Shown here one piece after another: positions 47,943 to 57,495 of a stretch of DNA of 64,000 nucleotides. Below the pieces are notes generated by a model. That model made no database searches and was not told where the DNA came from. It worked only from the letters and a program-made list of their open reading frames with translations. Made by a program: the position numbers and the translations under genes. Origin of the DNA: Aurantimonas sp. Leaf443 (GTDB taxonomy: Bacteria > Pseudomonadota > Alphaproteobacteria > Rhizobiales > Rhizobiaceae); NCBI RefSeq assembly GCF_001425575.1, contig NZ_LMRD01000011.1, positions 1 to 64,000 of the forward strand, read 5' to 3'. The number at the start of each line of letters is the position of its first letter. The stretch's first letter is position 1.

Positions 47943-49190
47943 ATGCCGAAGACCAGACATGCTCTGACCGCCGCCTTGTTCCTCCTCTCGTCGACGGTCA
48001 TGGCAAGCGCGGAGGAAGCCAGCCTCTGGGTGCGCACCTCCTCCGAAGCGGTTCTGAAGGGGCTTGCAGAACGCTATAACGCGGCTCGTCCGGACAAGAT
48101 CACCGTGACCGCGATTACCGCCGAGCAGATGGTGCCCAAGCTCGGCGCCGCCCTCGCCGCGGGGACCCCGCCCGACGGCGCCGTCCTCGACCTCATCTAC
48201 CTGCCGACCTTCGCGGCAGCCGAAGGTCTGGAGGACATTACCGACTTCGTGAAGAGCCGCCCCTATGCCGCCGCCATGAGCCCTTCGCACATCCGCCTCG
48301 CCACCTACGAAGACAAGATCTACGGCGTGCCGGCACTGCCCGATGCCTCGATCATCGCATACAATACCGACCTCTTCGCCAAGGCCGGCCTCGATCCGGC
48401 CAAAGCTCCCGCTTCGCTCACGGAGATCGCGGCCGATGCCAAGGCGATCACGGCGCTCGGGAACGACACCTACGGCTTCTATTTCGTCGCCAATTCCGGC
48501 AGTTGGCTGATCTATGACTTTCTGCCCCACATCTGGGCGGCGGGAGCCGACATTCTCGGAGAGGACGGGCGCACCGCAACCGTCGACACGCCTGCCCTTC
48601 GCGAGACGATCGCGGCCTATCGCGACATGCAGGCTGCCAAGGCCATTCACCCGACATCCCGTTCCGGCAACGGAAACAACGCGGTCGAAGCCTTCGCGTC
48701 CGGCAAGGTCGGCATCCTGATGACCGGCTCCTACATCGTGAACCTCCTCACGAGCAAATATCCCGACGTCAAGTTCGCTGTCGCGCCGATTCCAGGGCCG
48801 AGCGGCGGTCAGTCGAGCTTCGCGGGCGGCGACACGCTCGCCTTGATGGCGGGCGTGGATGACGAGAAGAAGCGCGTGCTCCTGGACTTCGTGGACTTCT
48901 ACATGTCGCCGGAGAATCAGGTCTACGTCACCAAGGAGTCTGGAATGCCGTCGCGCACGGACCTCGCGGCCGAGGCTTACTCCGGCTTCGACAAGCGCAA
49001 TATAGTCGCCTACGACATCCTCCCAAAGGCCCGCACACCCTACACATTCTCCTCCGACGAACTTTTCGTCAGCCGAACGGGACCCTTCGTGAACCTCATC
49101 CAGGAGGCGGTCTTCGGGGAGGACGTCGACGGGGCCATCAAGAAGGCGCAGGACGAGTTCACCCGCATCCTCGAACGCACCAATCCCTGA
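47943..49190 (+). CDS. Sugar ABC transporter substrate-binding protein (family 1)
   Basis: 415 residues from the ATG at 47943. Signal peptide 1-23 (KTRHALTAALFLLSSTVMASA, cleavage before EEA). Mature part is an SBP_bac_1 fold: SLWVRTSSEAVLKGLAERYNA, GTPPDGAVLDLIYLPTFAA, a YGVPALPDASIIAYNTDLFAKAGLDP segment that is the family hallmark, and AVEAFASGKVGILMTGSY. Captures an oligosaccharide in the periplasm for the two permeases that follow. Confidence 0.92.
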   Translation: MPKTRHALTAALFLLSSTVMASAEEASLWVRTSSEAVLKGLAERYNAARPDKITVTAITAEQMVPKLGAALAAGTPPDGAVLDLIYLPTFAAAEGLEDITDFVKSRPYAAAMSPSHIRLATYEDKIYGVPALPDASIIAYNTDLFAKAGLDPAKAPASLTEIAADAKAITALGNDTYGFYFVANSGSWLIYDFLPHIWAAGADILGEDGRTATVDTPALRETIAAYRDMQAAKAIHPTSRSGNGNNAVEAFASGKVGILMTGSYIVNLLTSKYPDVKFAVAPIPGPSGGQSSFAGGDTLALMAGVDDEKKRVLLDFVDFYMSPENQVYVTKESGMPSRTDLAAEAYSGFDKRNIVAYDILPKARTPYTFSSDELFVSRTGPFVNLIQEAVFGEDVDGAIKKAQDEFTRILERTNP

Positions 49191-49229
49191 CGCGGGCGAC
49201 ACATCCGGACGGTTCGACCACTATCGAGG

Positions 49230-50174
49230 ATGTCGCGCGTGACGATCGTCGCCGAAACCATGAAGAGGACCAGACGCGGCGCGACCGTCGCCGTCGGCGA
49301 GGCCGAGCCGAAGGGCTGGCTCGGCCTCGCCTTCATCCTCCCCAGCCTCCTCTTCATCGCCCTCCTCTTCCTCCTGCCGCTGTTCATGGCGGTCTGGATG
49401 AGCCTCCACAACTGGCCGCTTCTCGGCCGGGTGCGGTTCGTCGGCCTCGCCAACTATGCCGAATTGCTGAAAGACTTTCAGTTCTGGCGCTCGCTCGGCT
49501 TCACCGCGCTCTACACGGCGATCGTCACGAGCGCGATCATGGCCGTGGCGATGCCGCTCGCGCTGCTGGTCGACCGCCCGCTCCGGGCGGCCGGTCTGTT
49601 TCGTACGATCTTCTTTCTTCCCGTCGTCATCGGCTTCGGGGCCGCCTCGACGCTCTGGATGTGGCTGCTCAATCCCGACAACGGAGTCTTCGCCGAGCTT
49701 CTCCGCGGGATCGGGCTCATCGACGCCGCGCCGCGCCCGCTCGAGAGTTTCTGGCCTGCGCTCGGCGTCGTGGTCGCGATGGTGGTCTGGAAGACGGCGG
49801 GCTTCACCATGGTGATCCTCCTCACCGGCCTCCAGGCGATCCCGAACGATGTCGTGGAAGCGGCGAAGATCGACGGGGCAAGTCCCCTCGCCCGCTTCCG
49901 GCGCATCACGCTTCCGCTGATGCGCAACTCGATCCTCCTCGCCCTCGTCCTCAACGTGACATCCTCGATGCTGGCCTTCGACCAGTTCTTCATCATCACG
50001 CAGGGCGGTCCCAGCAACATGACCATCTCCGCCGTCTTCTCGATCTACCTCGCTTCCTTCTCGTCCTATCGCCTCGGCTACGGCGCGGCCATGTCCTTCG
50101 TCCTGCTGGTCGTCCTGGTCGCGATAAGTTCGATTCAGCTGGGCTTCATGGGCAAGCGCCCGGAGGACGGCTGA
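49230..50174 (+). CDS. Sugar ABC transporter permease (MalF/UgpA type)
   Basis: 314 residues from the ATG at 49230; because GAGG directly abuts it, a GTG at 49239 is an alternative. Six membrane helices, beginning WLGLAFILPSLLFIALLFLLPLFMAVWMSL. The EAA loop that contacts the ATPase is VVEAAKIDGASPLARFRRITLPLM. Its stop overlaps the next ATG (TGATG). Confidence 0.92.
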   Translation: MSRVTIVAETMKRTRRGATVAVGEAEPKGWLGLAFILPSLLFIALLFLLPLFMAVWMSLHNWPLLGRVRFVGLANYAELLKDFQFWRSLGFTALYTAIVTSAIMAVAMPLALLVDRPLRAAGLFRTIFFLPVVIGFGAASTLWMWLLNPDNGVFAELLRGIGLIDAAPRPLESFWPALGVVVAMVVWKTAGFTMVILLTGLQAIPNDVVEAAKIDGASPLARFRRITLPLMRNSILLALVLNVTSSMLAFDQFFIITQGGPSNMTISAVFSIYLASFSSYRLGYGAAMSFVLLVVLVAISSIQLGFMGKRPEDG

Positions 50175-51037
50175 TGCGGCCCGATACGACAGCCGCGGAT
50201 GCGTCGGGCGACACGATGCGATACGTCGTCTTCGTCCTGATCGGCGGGATGATCGCCCTCGTCTTCCTGATGCCGATCGTCTGGTCGCTCGCCAACTCCT
50301 TCAAGCCGGCGGCGGATGCGCTGGCCGACCCGGTGGCGCTCTTTTCCAAGGCGTTCTCGCTCGAGAACTACCGCCGCCTCGAAAGCGTCGGAGCCGGATG
50401 GACGACCTACGCCATGAACTCGACCGCCCTCGCGGTCGGAACGGTCGTCCTGACCGTTCTCGTCTCGGTGCCCGCCGGCTACGGCTTCTCCAAGTTCCGC
50501 TTTCCCGGCCAGACCGCGCTCTTCGTCGTGATCATGGCGACGATGATGATCCCGTTCCAGTCGATCCTGACACCCCTCTTCCTGATCCTGAAGGTCATGA
50601 GGCTTCAGAACAGCCTCGTCGGGCTCGTCCTCATCTACGTGACCTTTCAGCTGCCATTCTCGATCTTCATGATGCGCAACGCCTTCGATGCGGTGCCTCG
50701 GGCGCTGATCGAGGCGGCGCGGATCGACGGCGCCTCGCAATGGACGATCCTGCGTCGCATCATGCTGCCCATCGCACTGCCCGGCGTGGCGACCGTTGCG
50801 ATGTTCGCCTTTCTGAATTCGTGGAACGAGTTCCTCGCCGCGCTGATCTTCCTGTCGGACCAGAGCAAGTTCACCCTGCCGATCATGCTGGTGAACGTGT
50901 CGTCCGGCATCTACGGCATCATCGACTGGGGCGCCCTGCAGGCCGGCATCGCCGTCACCATGGTGCCCTGCATCGTCCTCTTCCTTCTTCTGCAACGCTA
51001 TTACGTGCGCGGCCTCACCGCCGGAGCCGTGAAGTAG
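50174..51037 (+). CDS. Sugar ABC transporter permease (MalG/UgpE type)
   Basis: 287 residues from the ATG at 50174; the same frame is open further upstream but overlaps the first permease. Six membrane helices, starting YVVFVLIGGMIALVFLMPIVWSLANSF. EAA loop IEAARIDGASQWTILRRIMLPIALPG. Forms the heterodimeric channel with the preceding permease. Confidence 0.93.
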   Translation: MRPDTTAADASGDTMRYVVFVLIGGMIALVFLMPIVWSLANSFKPAADALADPVALFSKAFSLENYRRLESVGAGWTTYAMNSTALAVGTVVLTVLVSVPAGYGFSKFRFPGQTALFVVIMATMMIPFQSILTPLFLILKVMRLQNSLVGLVLIYVTFQLPFSIFMMRNAFDAVPRALIEAARIDGASQWTILRRIMLPIALPGVATVAMFAFLNSWNEFLAALIFLSDQSKFTLPIMLVNVSSGIYGIIDWGALQAGIAVTMVPCIVLFLLLQRYYVRGLTAGAVK

Positions 51038-51056
51038 ACCCGCAAGGAGCCTACCC

Positions 51057-53006
51057 ATGCCGTCCCGTCCAAACGCCGCCCCAGCGACGGCCGAGACACG
51101 CGCGTCCCAGCGGCTGGTGCCCGTCGATCACGCCAGCGTCGCCTTCACCGGCGGCTTCTGGGAAAGCTGGACGCGGACGGCCCGCGAGGTCACGATCCCG
51201 TCGCAATATCGCCGCCTCGACGAAGAGGGGTTTCTGGAGGTCCTCGACTTCGGCAAGCCCCCTTCCCCCTTGGCACGGCCGATCCAGCCGAGCGGCCTCT
51301 CGATGCAACACTTCTTCGATTCCGATTTCGGCAAGTGGATCGAGGCGGCCAGCTATGCGCTCAAGAACCACCGGGATCCAGAAATCGAGGCCAAGATCGA
51401 TGAAATCGTCGAGAAGCTGGCAGAAGGGCAGATGGCCGATGGCTATCTCAACAGCTGGTTCATTCGCAGGGAGCCCGAGAAGCGCTGGACGAACCTGCGC
51501 GACCTTCACGAAATGTACTCGATGGGCCACCTTCTGGAAGGAGCCGTCGCCTATTTCGACGCCACGGGCAAACGCCGGTTTCTCGACGTGATGATACGGG
51601 CCATCGACCACATCATCGATACGTTCGGACCGGAACCGGGGAAGCTGAGGGCCTATGACGCCCATGAGGAGATCGAGCTCGCCTTGGTGAAGCTCTATCG
51701 GGTCACCCGCGATCCCCGACACCTGTCGCTTGCCACCTTCTTCGTCGACGAGCGCGGTCAAAGACCCTTCTATTACGACGAGGAAGCGCGGCGGCGCGGA
51801 GAAGATCCTGCAGACTACGTCTACAAGACCTATGCCTACAGCCAGGCACACAAGCCCGTCCGCGAACAGTCCGAAGTCGTCGGACATGCCGTTCGGGCGA
51901 TGTACCTCTTCTCGGCCATGGCCGACCTCGCGTTCGAGACCTGCGATCCGTCGCTGAAGGAAGCCTGCGACCGGCTCTTCGACGATCTCGTCGGTCGACA
52001 GCTCTATGTCACCGGCGGCCTCGGTCCGTCCGCATCGAACGAAGGCTTCACACGTCCCTTCGACCTACCGAACGAGACGGCCTATGCGGAGACCTGCGCG
52101 GCCGTGGCGCTCGGCTTCTGGACCCATCGATTGGCGCAGACCGACCTCGACGCCCGTTTTACCGACCGACTCGAGACCGTTCTCTACAACGGCGCGCTGT
52201 CCGGCATCGCCCGGGATGGCGAGCACTACTTTTACGAGAACGTGCTCGAAAGCCATGGACAGCATCGTCGCTGGAAGTGGCATTACTGTCCCTGCTGCCC
52301 GACGAACATCGCCCGGCTCCTGACCTCGCTCGGCCAGTATGTCTACTCCACCCGTGACGACGAACTGGCGGTCCATCTCTATGCCGAGTCCACGGCGGAA
52401 CTCTCGCTCGGGACACGCTTCGTACGATTGCGGCAGGAGACCCTCTATCCATGGGACGGCGATGTCCGCCTGCGCCTGACGCTTGAAGACCCGACGTCTT
52501 TCAAGCTGTCGCTTCGCATTCCTGGCTGGTGCCGGAAGGCCGAACTGACCGTCAATGGCGAGACGATCGATCCCGTGGCCGCGACGACGAAGGGATACGT
52601 GTCGATCACGAGGACATGGACCAACGACGACGAGATCCGACTGAGCTTCCCGATGCCGGTGGAACGCCTCTATGCCCATCCCGACGCCAGTGAGGACGCA
52701 GGCCGCGTGGCCCTTCGGCGCGGACCGGTGGTTTACTGCGTCGAAGAGGTCGACGTCGGCACCGTGCCGCAGCGTCTGCGGCTGGCGGCAGGGGCATCGA
52801 TCGAGCCGCGCTTCGATCCCGATCTGCTCGGTGGTGCCGTCGTCCTGGAGGGTGATGCACTCGAGGCCGTGCCCGACGCCTGGAGCGGCGACCTCTATCG
52901 CACGGAACCTCCTGTGTTGACGCCCCGGCGTTTCAAGGCGGTGCCGTATCACCTGTGGGCCAACCGGGATCCCGGCGCGATGCAGGTCTGGCTTCTGGAA
53001 GCTTGA
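51057..53006 (+). CDS. Glycoside hydrolase family 127 beta-L-arabinofuranosidase (DUF1680)
   Basis: 649 residues, ATG at 51057 after AAGGAG. GH127 enzymes remove beta-L-arabinofuranose, typically from arabinan decorations on plant hydroxyproline-rich glycoproteins. The hallmark zinc/cysteine site is present: [11 protein letters not shown] (Glu and Cys) and HYCPCCPTN (two Cys, one being the nucleophile). The (alpha/alpha)6 barrel spans about 25-430, with beta-sandwich domains after that. There is no signal peptide, so hydrolysis is cytosolic, after import by the neighbouring ABC transporter. Confidence 0.9.
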   Translation: MPSRPNAAPATAETRASQRLVPVDHASVAFTGGFWESWTRTAREVTIPSQYRRLDEEGFLEVLDFGKPPSPLARPIQPSGLSMQHFFDSDFGKWIEAASYALKNHRDPEIEAKIDEIVEKLAEGQMADGYLNSWFIRREPEKRWTNLRDLHEMYSMGHLLEGAVAYFDATGKRRFLDVMIRAIDHIIDTFGPEPGKLRAYDAHEEIELALVKLYRVTRDPRHLSLATFFVDERGQRPFYYDEEARRRGEDPADYVYKTYAYSQAHKPVREQSEVVGHAVRAMYLFSAMADLAFETCDPSLKEACDRLFDDLVGRQLYVTGGLGPSASNEGFTRPFDLPNETAYAETCAAVALGFWTHRLAQTDLDARFTDRLETVLYNGALSGIARDGEHYFYENVLESHGQHRRWKWHYCPCCPTNIARLLTSLGQYVYSTRDDELAVHLYAESTAELSLGTRFVRLRQETLYPWDGDVRLRLTLEDPTSFKLSLRIPGWCRKAELTVNGETIDPVAATTKGYVSITRTWTNDDEIRLSFPMPVERLYAHPDASEDAGRVALRRGPVVYCVEEVDVGTVPQRLRLAAGASIEPRFDPDLLGGAVVLEGDALEAVPDAWSGDLYRTEPPVLTPRRFKAVPYHLWANRDPGAMQVWLLEA

Positions 53007-53016
53007 GGATACGGCG

Positions 53017-54117
53017 ATGGCACGGCTGGAATTGAAGAAGGTCATCAAGTCCTACGGCATCTACGAGGCCGTGCGAGGCGTCGATCTCGACATCGCCGAC
53101 AACGAGTTCGTCGTCTTCGTCGGACCGTCCGGATGCGGGAAGTCGACGACTCTTCGCATGATCGCCGGGCTGGAGCACATCACGGGCGGCGAGATCGTGA
53201 TCGGCGGTAAAGTCGTGAACCGCCTGCAGCCGGGCGAGCGCGACATCGCGATGGTGTTCCAGAACTACGCGCTCTATCCGCATATGACGGTGGCCGAGAA
53301 CATCTCCTTCTGCCTCGAACAGCAGCGGGTGCCCAAGGCCGAGATCCAGGCGCGAATCCGCCGCGCCGCCGAGACGCTGCACATCGAGACACTACTCGAC
53401 CGGCGGCCCGGACAGCTTTCGGGCGGGCAGCGCCAGCGCGTGGCCATGGGCCGCGCCATCGTGCGCAATCCGAAGGTGTTCCTGTTCGACGAACCGCTCT
53501 CCAATCTCGACGCTCAGCTTCGCGTCCAGATGCGCACCGAGATCAAGCGGCTCCACCAGATCCTACCGACCACCACCGTCTACGTGACACATGACCAAAT
53601 CGAGGCGATGACGATGGCGGACCGCGTCGTCGTGATGAACGCCGGTCTCGTCGAGCAGTCCGGCCCGCCGCATGAACTCTACCACAGGCCCCTCACCCGT
53701 TTCGTTGCGAAGTTCATCGGATCGCCGGCCATGAATTTCATGCCCGCAAGGCTTGAAGGCGACGGCAGTGCGCTCGTCATCGTCCTGTCGGACGGCACGC
53801 GGCTGAACATGCCCGCCGAACGGGAAAAGGCCTATCGCAACCATGCCGGCCGTGATGTCGAGTTCGGCATCCGCCCCGAGGCGATCACGGGCAAGGAGAA
53901 TCGCCCCGGCACCGTTCCGATCTCAGCACGGGTCGACCTCGTCGAGCCGCTGGGCGCGACGACGATGGTGTATTTCGACCTCGCGGGCGAAACGCTCTGC
54001 GCTTCGATCGATCCCGATCTGTCACCGAAGGCGGGAGAGATCCTGCCGCTCGGAATCGACATGATGCGCATGCATCTCTTCGATCGAGAGTCCGGCCGGT
54101 CGCTCGATTCGGTATGA
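53017..54117 (+). CDS. Sugar ABC transporter ATPase (UgpC/MsmX/MalK type)
   Basis: 366 residues, ATG at 53017. Walker [14 protein letters not shown]-loop [18 protein letters not shown], signature [16 protein letters not shown], Walker [18 protein letters not shown]-loop [16 protein letters not shown]. The C-terminal third is the TOBE/regulatory region (FGIRPEAI at about 285). Unusually for its cluster, it follows the glycosidase gene rather than the permeases; still one operon, with spacers of 10-20 bases. Confidence 0.94.
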   Translation: MARLELKKVIKSYGIYEAVRGVDLDIADNEFVVFVGPSGCGKSTTLRMIAGLEHITGGEIVIGGKVVNRLQPGERDIAMVFQNYALYPHMTVAENISFCLEQQRVPKAEIQARIRRAAETLHIETLLDRRPGQLSGGQRQRVAMGRAIVRNPKVFLFDEPLSNLDAQLRVQMRTEIKRLHQILPTTTVYVTHDQIEAMTMADRVVVMNAGLVEQSGPPHELYHRPLTRFVAKFIGSPAMNFMPARLEGDGSALVIVLSDGTRLNMPAEREKAYRNHAGRDVEFGIRPEAITGKENRPGTVPISARVDLVEPLGATTMVYFDLAGETLCASIDPDLSPKAGEILPLGIDMMRMHLFDRESGRSLDSV

Positions 54118-54184
54118 CAGGCATCGGACCGCCACCCGGTCAAACGCAACATGCCTCGGTCCAGACGCCGAACGGAACCACTCC

Positions 54185-55345
54185 ATGACCTCAAATCCAG
54201 CTTGGTCCCATCCGGTCCCCCGCATCGGGGACGACGAGCGCCGGGACCGGCTTTCGCGCCTTCGCGCCGCGATGGAAAAGGCGGGCGTAGCGGCCCTGCT
54301 GCTCGGTTCGACGGAGAGCCTGCGCTACATCACCGGGCTCGTCTGGCATCCCAGCGAGCGTTTCTGCGGCGCGCTCGTCACGCACCATCGCCTCATCTAC
54401 GTGGTGCCCGCCTTCGAGGGCTCGCGTGTCGGGACGCTGCCACGGCTTTCAGGCGAACTCGCCCTCTGGAACGAAGAGGACGATCCATCCGCGCTGGTGG
54501 CCGACCTTCTTGGACCGAGCGGCACCCTTGCTCTCGACGAATCCCTGCCGCTCTTCGTCTTCCACCGCCTTGCCCGGACAGTCGGGGCCGAGCGCCTTCG
54601 CGACGGAGGCCCCCTGATCTCCGGTCTGCGCATGATCAAGTCGCCGGCCGAGATCGCTCTGATCCGCCACGCGATGGGGATCACCTGCGCGGTACAGGCT
54701 ACGGCAAGGGCGGCGATGCGGCCCGGTGTCCGGGCGTCCGAGATCGTTGCGCTCATCGACTCCGAGCACCGCCGGGCTGGCGCAGACAGCGGTTCGACCT
54801 TCGCCATCGTGTCCTTCGGCGCCGCCACGGCGCTGCCGCACGGCGCTGACGGCGATCAGGTGCTGCAGCCGGGAGAAGCGATCCTCGTCGATACGGGCTG
54901 TCGGCTCGACGGCTATCACTCCGACCTCACCCGCACCTATATGATCGACGAGCCCACGCCGGACTTCGCTCGCATATGGACCATCGAGCGGGACGCACAG
55001 GAGGCCGTCTTCGCCGCTGCGCGTCCCGACGTCCCCTGCCGGGCGCTGGACGACGCCGCCCGCGACGTGCTTCGCGCCCATGGCCTTGGCCCCGACTACC
55101 GCTTGCCGGGGCTGCCGCATCGCGTCGGACATGGCATCGGCCTCGAGATCCACGAGCCACCTTACATAGTCCGCGGCAACGACATGCTCCTCGCGCCGGG
55201 CATGTGCTTCTCCGTCGAGCCCATGATCGTCCTACCCGACCGCTTCGGCATTCGCCTCGAAGACCATCTGCACGTGACGGAGTCGGGTTCGAGCTGGTTC
55301 ACGCAACCGGTCGAGGCGGTGACGGACCTTCATGGACCGCGATGA
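54185..55345 (+). CDS. M24 family metallopeptidase (Xaa-Pro dipeptidase type)
   Basis: 386 residues. N-terminal creatinase-like domain (1-150) and C-terminal pita-bread domain with the five metal ligands: Asp in ILVDTGCRLDGY, Asp in HSDLTRTYM, His in RVGHGIGLEIHEPP, Glu in SVEPMIV and Glu in IRLEDHLHV. No signal peptide. M24B enzymes cleave X-Pro bonds (prolidase, aminopeptidase P); creatinase-type hydrolases are also possible. It follows the sugar operon by 67 bases, in the same direction, without a terminator. Confidence 0.88.
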   Translation: MTSNPAWSHPVPRIGDDERRDRLSRLRAAMEKAGVAALLLGSTESLRYITGLVWHPSERFCGALVTHHRLIYVVPAFEGSRVGTLPRLSGELALWNEEDDPSALVADLLGPSGTLALDESLPLFVFHRLARTVGAERLRDGGPLISGLRMIKSPAEIALIRHAMGITCAVQATARAAMRPGVRASEIVALIDSEHRRAGADSGSTFAIVSFGAATALPHGADGDQVLQPGEAILVDTGCRLDGYHSDLTRTYMIDEPTPDFARIWTIERDAQEAVFAAARPDVPCRALDDAARDVLRAHGLGPDYRLPGLPHRVGHGIGLEIHEPPYIVRGNDMLLAPGMCFSVEPMIVLPDRFGIRLEDHLHVTESGSSWFTQPVEAVTDLHGPR

Positions 55346-55654
55346 GGGGTTTAACGTGAACCCGGCTACCGGGCAGCGTGACATCGATGGAGCGTTGCGC
55401 CGACAGGCTACGACATCCTGTACGGCCTGATGTCAGCCGATGGATCCTGCTGACGGAAACGAAAATCGCCGACGGAGCCTTTCCCGTCATAGCCTGGGCG
55501 AGTTCGTCCTCCGGACGGCGCATCGTCGGCTACATCGACATCATGGCCCACTGAACGCCGACTGAACGAGGCCTTCAGCGCCGGTTCGGGTCGAGGGGGC
55601 CAGAAAAGGTGCGTTCGATCCCGAGCGCTTCGCGCTCTTACCGGAGACGCCGCC
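55346..55654. other. Intergenic region upstream of the curli genes
   Basis: 309 bases without a supported gene. A short CCCGGCTACCGGG hairpin at about 55361-55373 may end the peptidase transcript. The curli promoter should lie in the right half, but no convincing -35/-10 pair was seen. Confidence 0.5.
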
Positions 55655-56089
55655 ATGATCCGCCAGACCCTCGCCGCCGTTCTCGTCACTCTTGCTGGCT
55701 TTGCCGCGGTCGCTCCCGCCTCCGCAAACGACGTGCGCATCGACCAGTACGGCTGGTCGAATTCGGCCGGCGGCGCCCAGAACGGCTATCGCAACCGCAT
55801 GCGCGTGCATCAGGACGGGCGCTACAATCGAATGGTCGGACAGCAGCGCGGCGACCGGAACCTCTCGGCCGTCGGCCAGCAGGGCAACGACAATTACGGC
55901 GCGACCTACCAGACCGGCAATCGCAACGCTGCGGGCATCGGCCAGTTCGGCTCGAGCCACACCACGATCCTCACCCAGGACGGCAACGGCAATATCGCGG
56001 CTGGCGTGCAGGTCGGACGCGGCTGCGATGCCAATGTCGCCCAGGGCGGCAGCGGCAATGTCGCGGCCATCGTCCAGGCTTGCGATTGA
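55655..56089 (+). CDS. Curlin-repeat amyloid protein, first subunit (CsgA/CsgB-like)
   Basis: 144 residues, ATG preceded by GGAGACGCC. Signal peptide 1-24 (LAAVLVTLAGFAAVAPASA). The mature part consists of curlin-type repeats with regularly spaced Gln, Gly and Asn: RIDQYGWSNSAGGAQNG, GQQRGDRNLSAVGQQGNDN, YQTGNRNAAGIGQFG, LTQDGNGNIAAGVQ, VAQGGSGNVAAIVQ. The last two units carry a Cys each (GRGCDAN, VQACD). Likely secreted functional amyloid, major or nucleator subunit. Confidence 0.88.
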   Translation: MIRQTLAAVLVTLAGFAAVAPASANDVRIDQYGWSNSAGGAQNGYRNRMRVHQDGRYNRMVGQQRGDRNLSAVGQQGNDNYGATYQTGNRNAAGIGQFGSSHTTILTQDGNGNIAAGVQVGRGCDANVAQGGSGNVAAIVQACD

Positions 56090-56128
56090 GCCGGCAGTCT
56101 CAAACCCGCTCATTCAAGGAGGTTCGCC

Positions 56129-56533
56129 ATGCCATCGATCATTCGCCGGCCACGCCATATCACCCTGGCGCTGGCTTTCCTCGTCATCTCCGGCGGCGCG
56201 CCCGGCGGCGTGGTGACCGCCGGACAGGGCGCCGGGAAGGCCGCCGAAGGACCGGCCGCCTGCGAAATCCGCGTGTCGCGCCAAGCCGGCACCATCGGCC
56301 TCACCGCTCTTGCCACAGCCGAGAACACGATCAGCGGCAGCTATTCGCTGAGCGTCTCCGGTACGGGCACGAACATCCAGCAGAGCGGACCGTTTCACGC
56401 CGTCCCTGGGCGACCGGCGACGCTCGGCACCGTGACGCTCGGGTCGAACGGCGGCACCTACCAGGCAAATCTCGATCTCACCATCGCCGGCGACACGCTC
56501 TCCTGCTCCCGGCGCATCCGCGGCAGCATATGA
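56129..56533 (+). CDS. csgH: CsgH-like curli chaperone
   Basis: 134 residues with a very strong ribosome site (AAGGAGG). Signal peptide followed by a compact beta-sandwich: CEIRVSRQAGTIGLTALATA, ISGSYSLSVSGTGTNIQQSGPF, PGRPATLGTVTLGSNGG and SCSRRI. The SGSYxLxVxGxGTNIxQxGPF phrase is characteristic of CsgH, the alphaproteobacterial periplasmic inhibitor of premature curlin aggregation. Two Cys may form a disulfide (about 45 and 128). Located between the two curlin genes. Confidence 0.85.
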   Translation: MPSIIRRPRHITLALAFLVISGGAPGGVVTAGQGAGKAAEGPAACEIRVSRQAGTIGLTALATAENTISGSYSLSVSGTGTNIQQSGPFHAVPGRPATLGTVTLGSNGGTYQANLDLTIAGDTLSCSRRIRGSI

Positions 56534-56622
56534 GCTCGCACCCGATGCACCGATCCGCCTTGCAAGCAGGGCTCGAAACTCCTGACAACGCGCCCGCCAA
56601 CGCCGCGCACCTAAGGCCTTTC

Positions 56623-57039
56623 ATGACGAACCGCATCAAGACGAAACTGATTCTCGCCACGCTCTTCGCGGGTCTCCTCGGACAGGATATCCTCGCAACG
56701 CCTGCCGAGGCCGGCGGCCGCTTTTCCTGGACCTATGCGCCGTCCGACCGCGACACGGCGGGGGCTCTGGAAACGGGCCTGCGCCTCTATTCCCTCTATA
56801 ACGACCTTCGCGGCGGCTCGATCCGCCAGAAGGGCGAGGGCAACAGCGCGGGCCTTGCCCAGCGCGGTGACGGCAATGTCGGCCTCGTCGAGCAGCGTGG
56901 AAACCGCAATTCGGGTACGCTTCAGCAGAACGGCGACCGGAACACCTATGGCCTCTTCCAGTTCGGACGCGGCACCGACGACGACATCGTCCAGAACGGC
57001 AACGGCGGCAGCGGCACGACCTTCAGCTACGGCTGGTGA
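56623..57039 (+). CDS. Curlin-repeat amyloid protein, second subunit
   Basis: 138 residues from the ATG at 56623 (an ATG at 56530 overlapping the csgH stop would place the signal sequence internally). Signal peptide 1-31 (KTKLILATLFAGLLG, then PAEA). Repeats: SIRQKGEGNSAGLAQRGDGN, LVEQRGNRNSGTLQQNGDRN, LFQFGRGTDDDIVQNGNGG. The C-terminus ends in aromatic FSYGW, a feature of nucleator-type subunits. Partner of the first curlin. Confidence 0.85.
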   Translation: MTNRIKTKLILATLFAGLLGQDILATPAEAGGRFSWTYAPSDRDTAGALETGLRLYSLYNDLRGGSIRQKGEGNSAGLAQRGDGNVGLVEQRGNRNSGTLQQNGDRNTYGLFQFGRGTDDDIVQNGNGGSGTTFSYGW

Positions 57040-57239
57040 ACTCGTCCGATCGGTGTCTCGCCTGGCCGCCCTGAACGATCCTTCGGGAGGCCGGCGGCGG
57101 ACGAGCGCACCGTCTGCATGACTTTCGCTTGCGCCCCAACCTCGACGCCTGCCTCGATCACCGGGGGCCGGCGCGGGCTAAAGCCTGGCTTCCGACAAGG
57201 CCCGGGCCCCCGCAATACCGGAGCATCGCGACCTACAAA

Positions 57240-57405
57240 CGACGGAACTGCAAGGCGAGAGCACCGTGAGAAGCTGCCGCCCGCAACTGTACAGGTGAGC
57301 AGCCTCAGCGGCAGGACCTGGACTCATATCCTTCCCCCTGCCGACTCCCTGCTGCAGGGGGTCCTTGGGACGGGTTCCGGGCGGTCGAGCCAGTCGATAT
57401 GACGC
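57240..57405 (+). promoter_or_regulatory. Cobalamin-riboswitch-like element without a downstream gene
   Basis: The plus strand contains a close match to the conserved cobalamin riboswitch core: GAGCACCG, then GCTGCC-CCCGCAACTGTA (57273-57291) and GGTGAGC. About 85 bases later comes GAGCCAG (57387-57393), like the start of the B12 box, though the rest of that box is poorly conserved. A perfect 8-bp hairpin (57334-57341 / 57354-57361) sits in the variable region. No plus-strand gene follows, so it is probably a relic of a lost B12-regulated gene. The rest of the 456-base gap (57040-57495) shows no gene. Confidence 0.4.
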
Positions 57406-57495
57406 AACGCGACCTTCGCCCCCCCCAACATTGGAGTCGGAAGGATCGAGCACCGGAGGATCGTCGCGCCCAGGAGGGCCGCGCAAGACGGCGGG

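Noticed and set aside
55408-55740. A 110-codon minus-strand frame in the leader of the curli genes
   Set aside because: No ribosome site, no family resemblance, and it overlaps the start of the first curlin gene.
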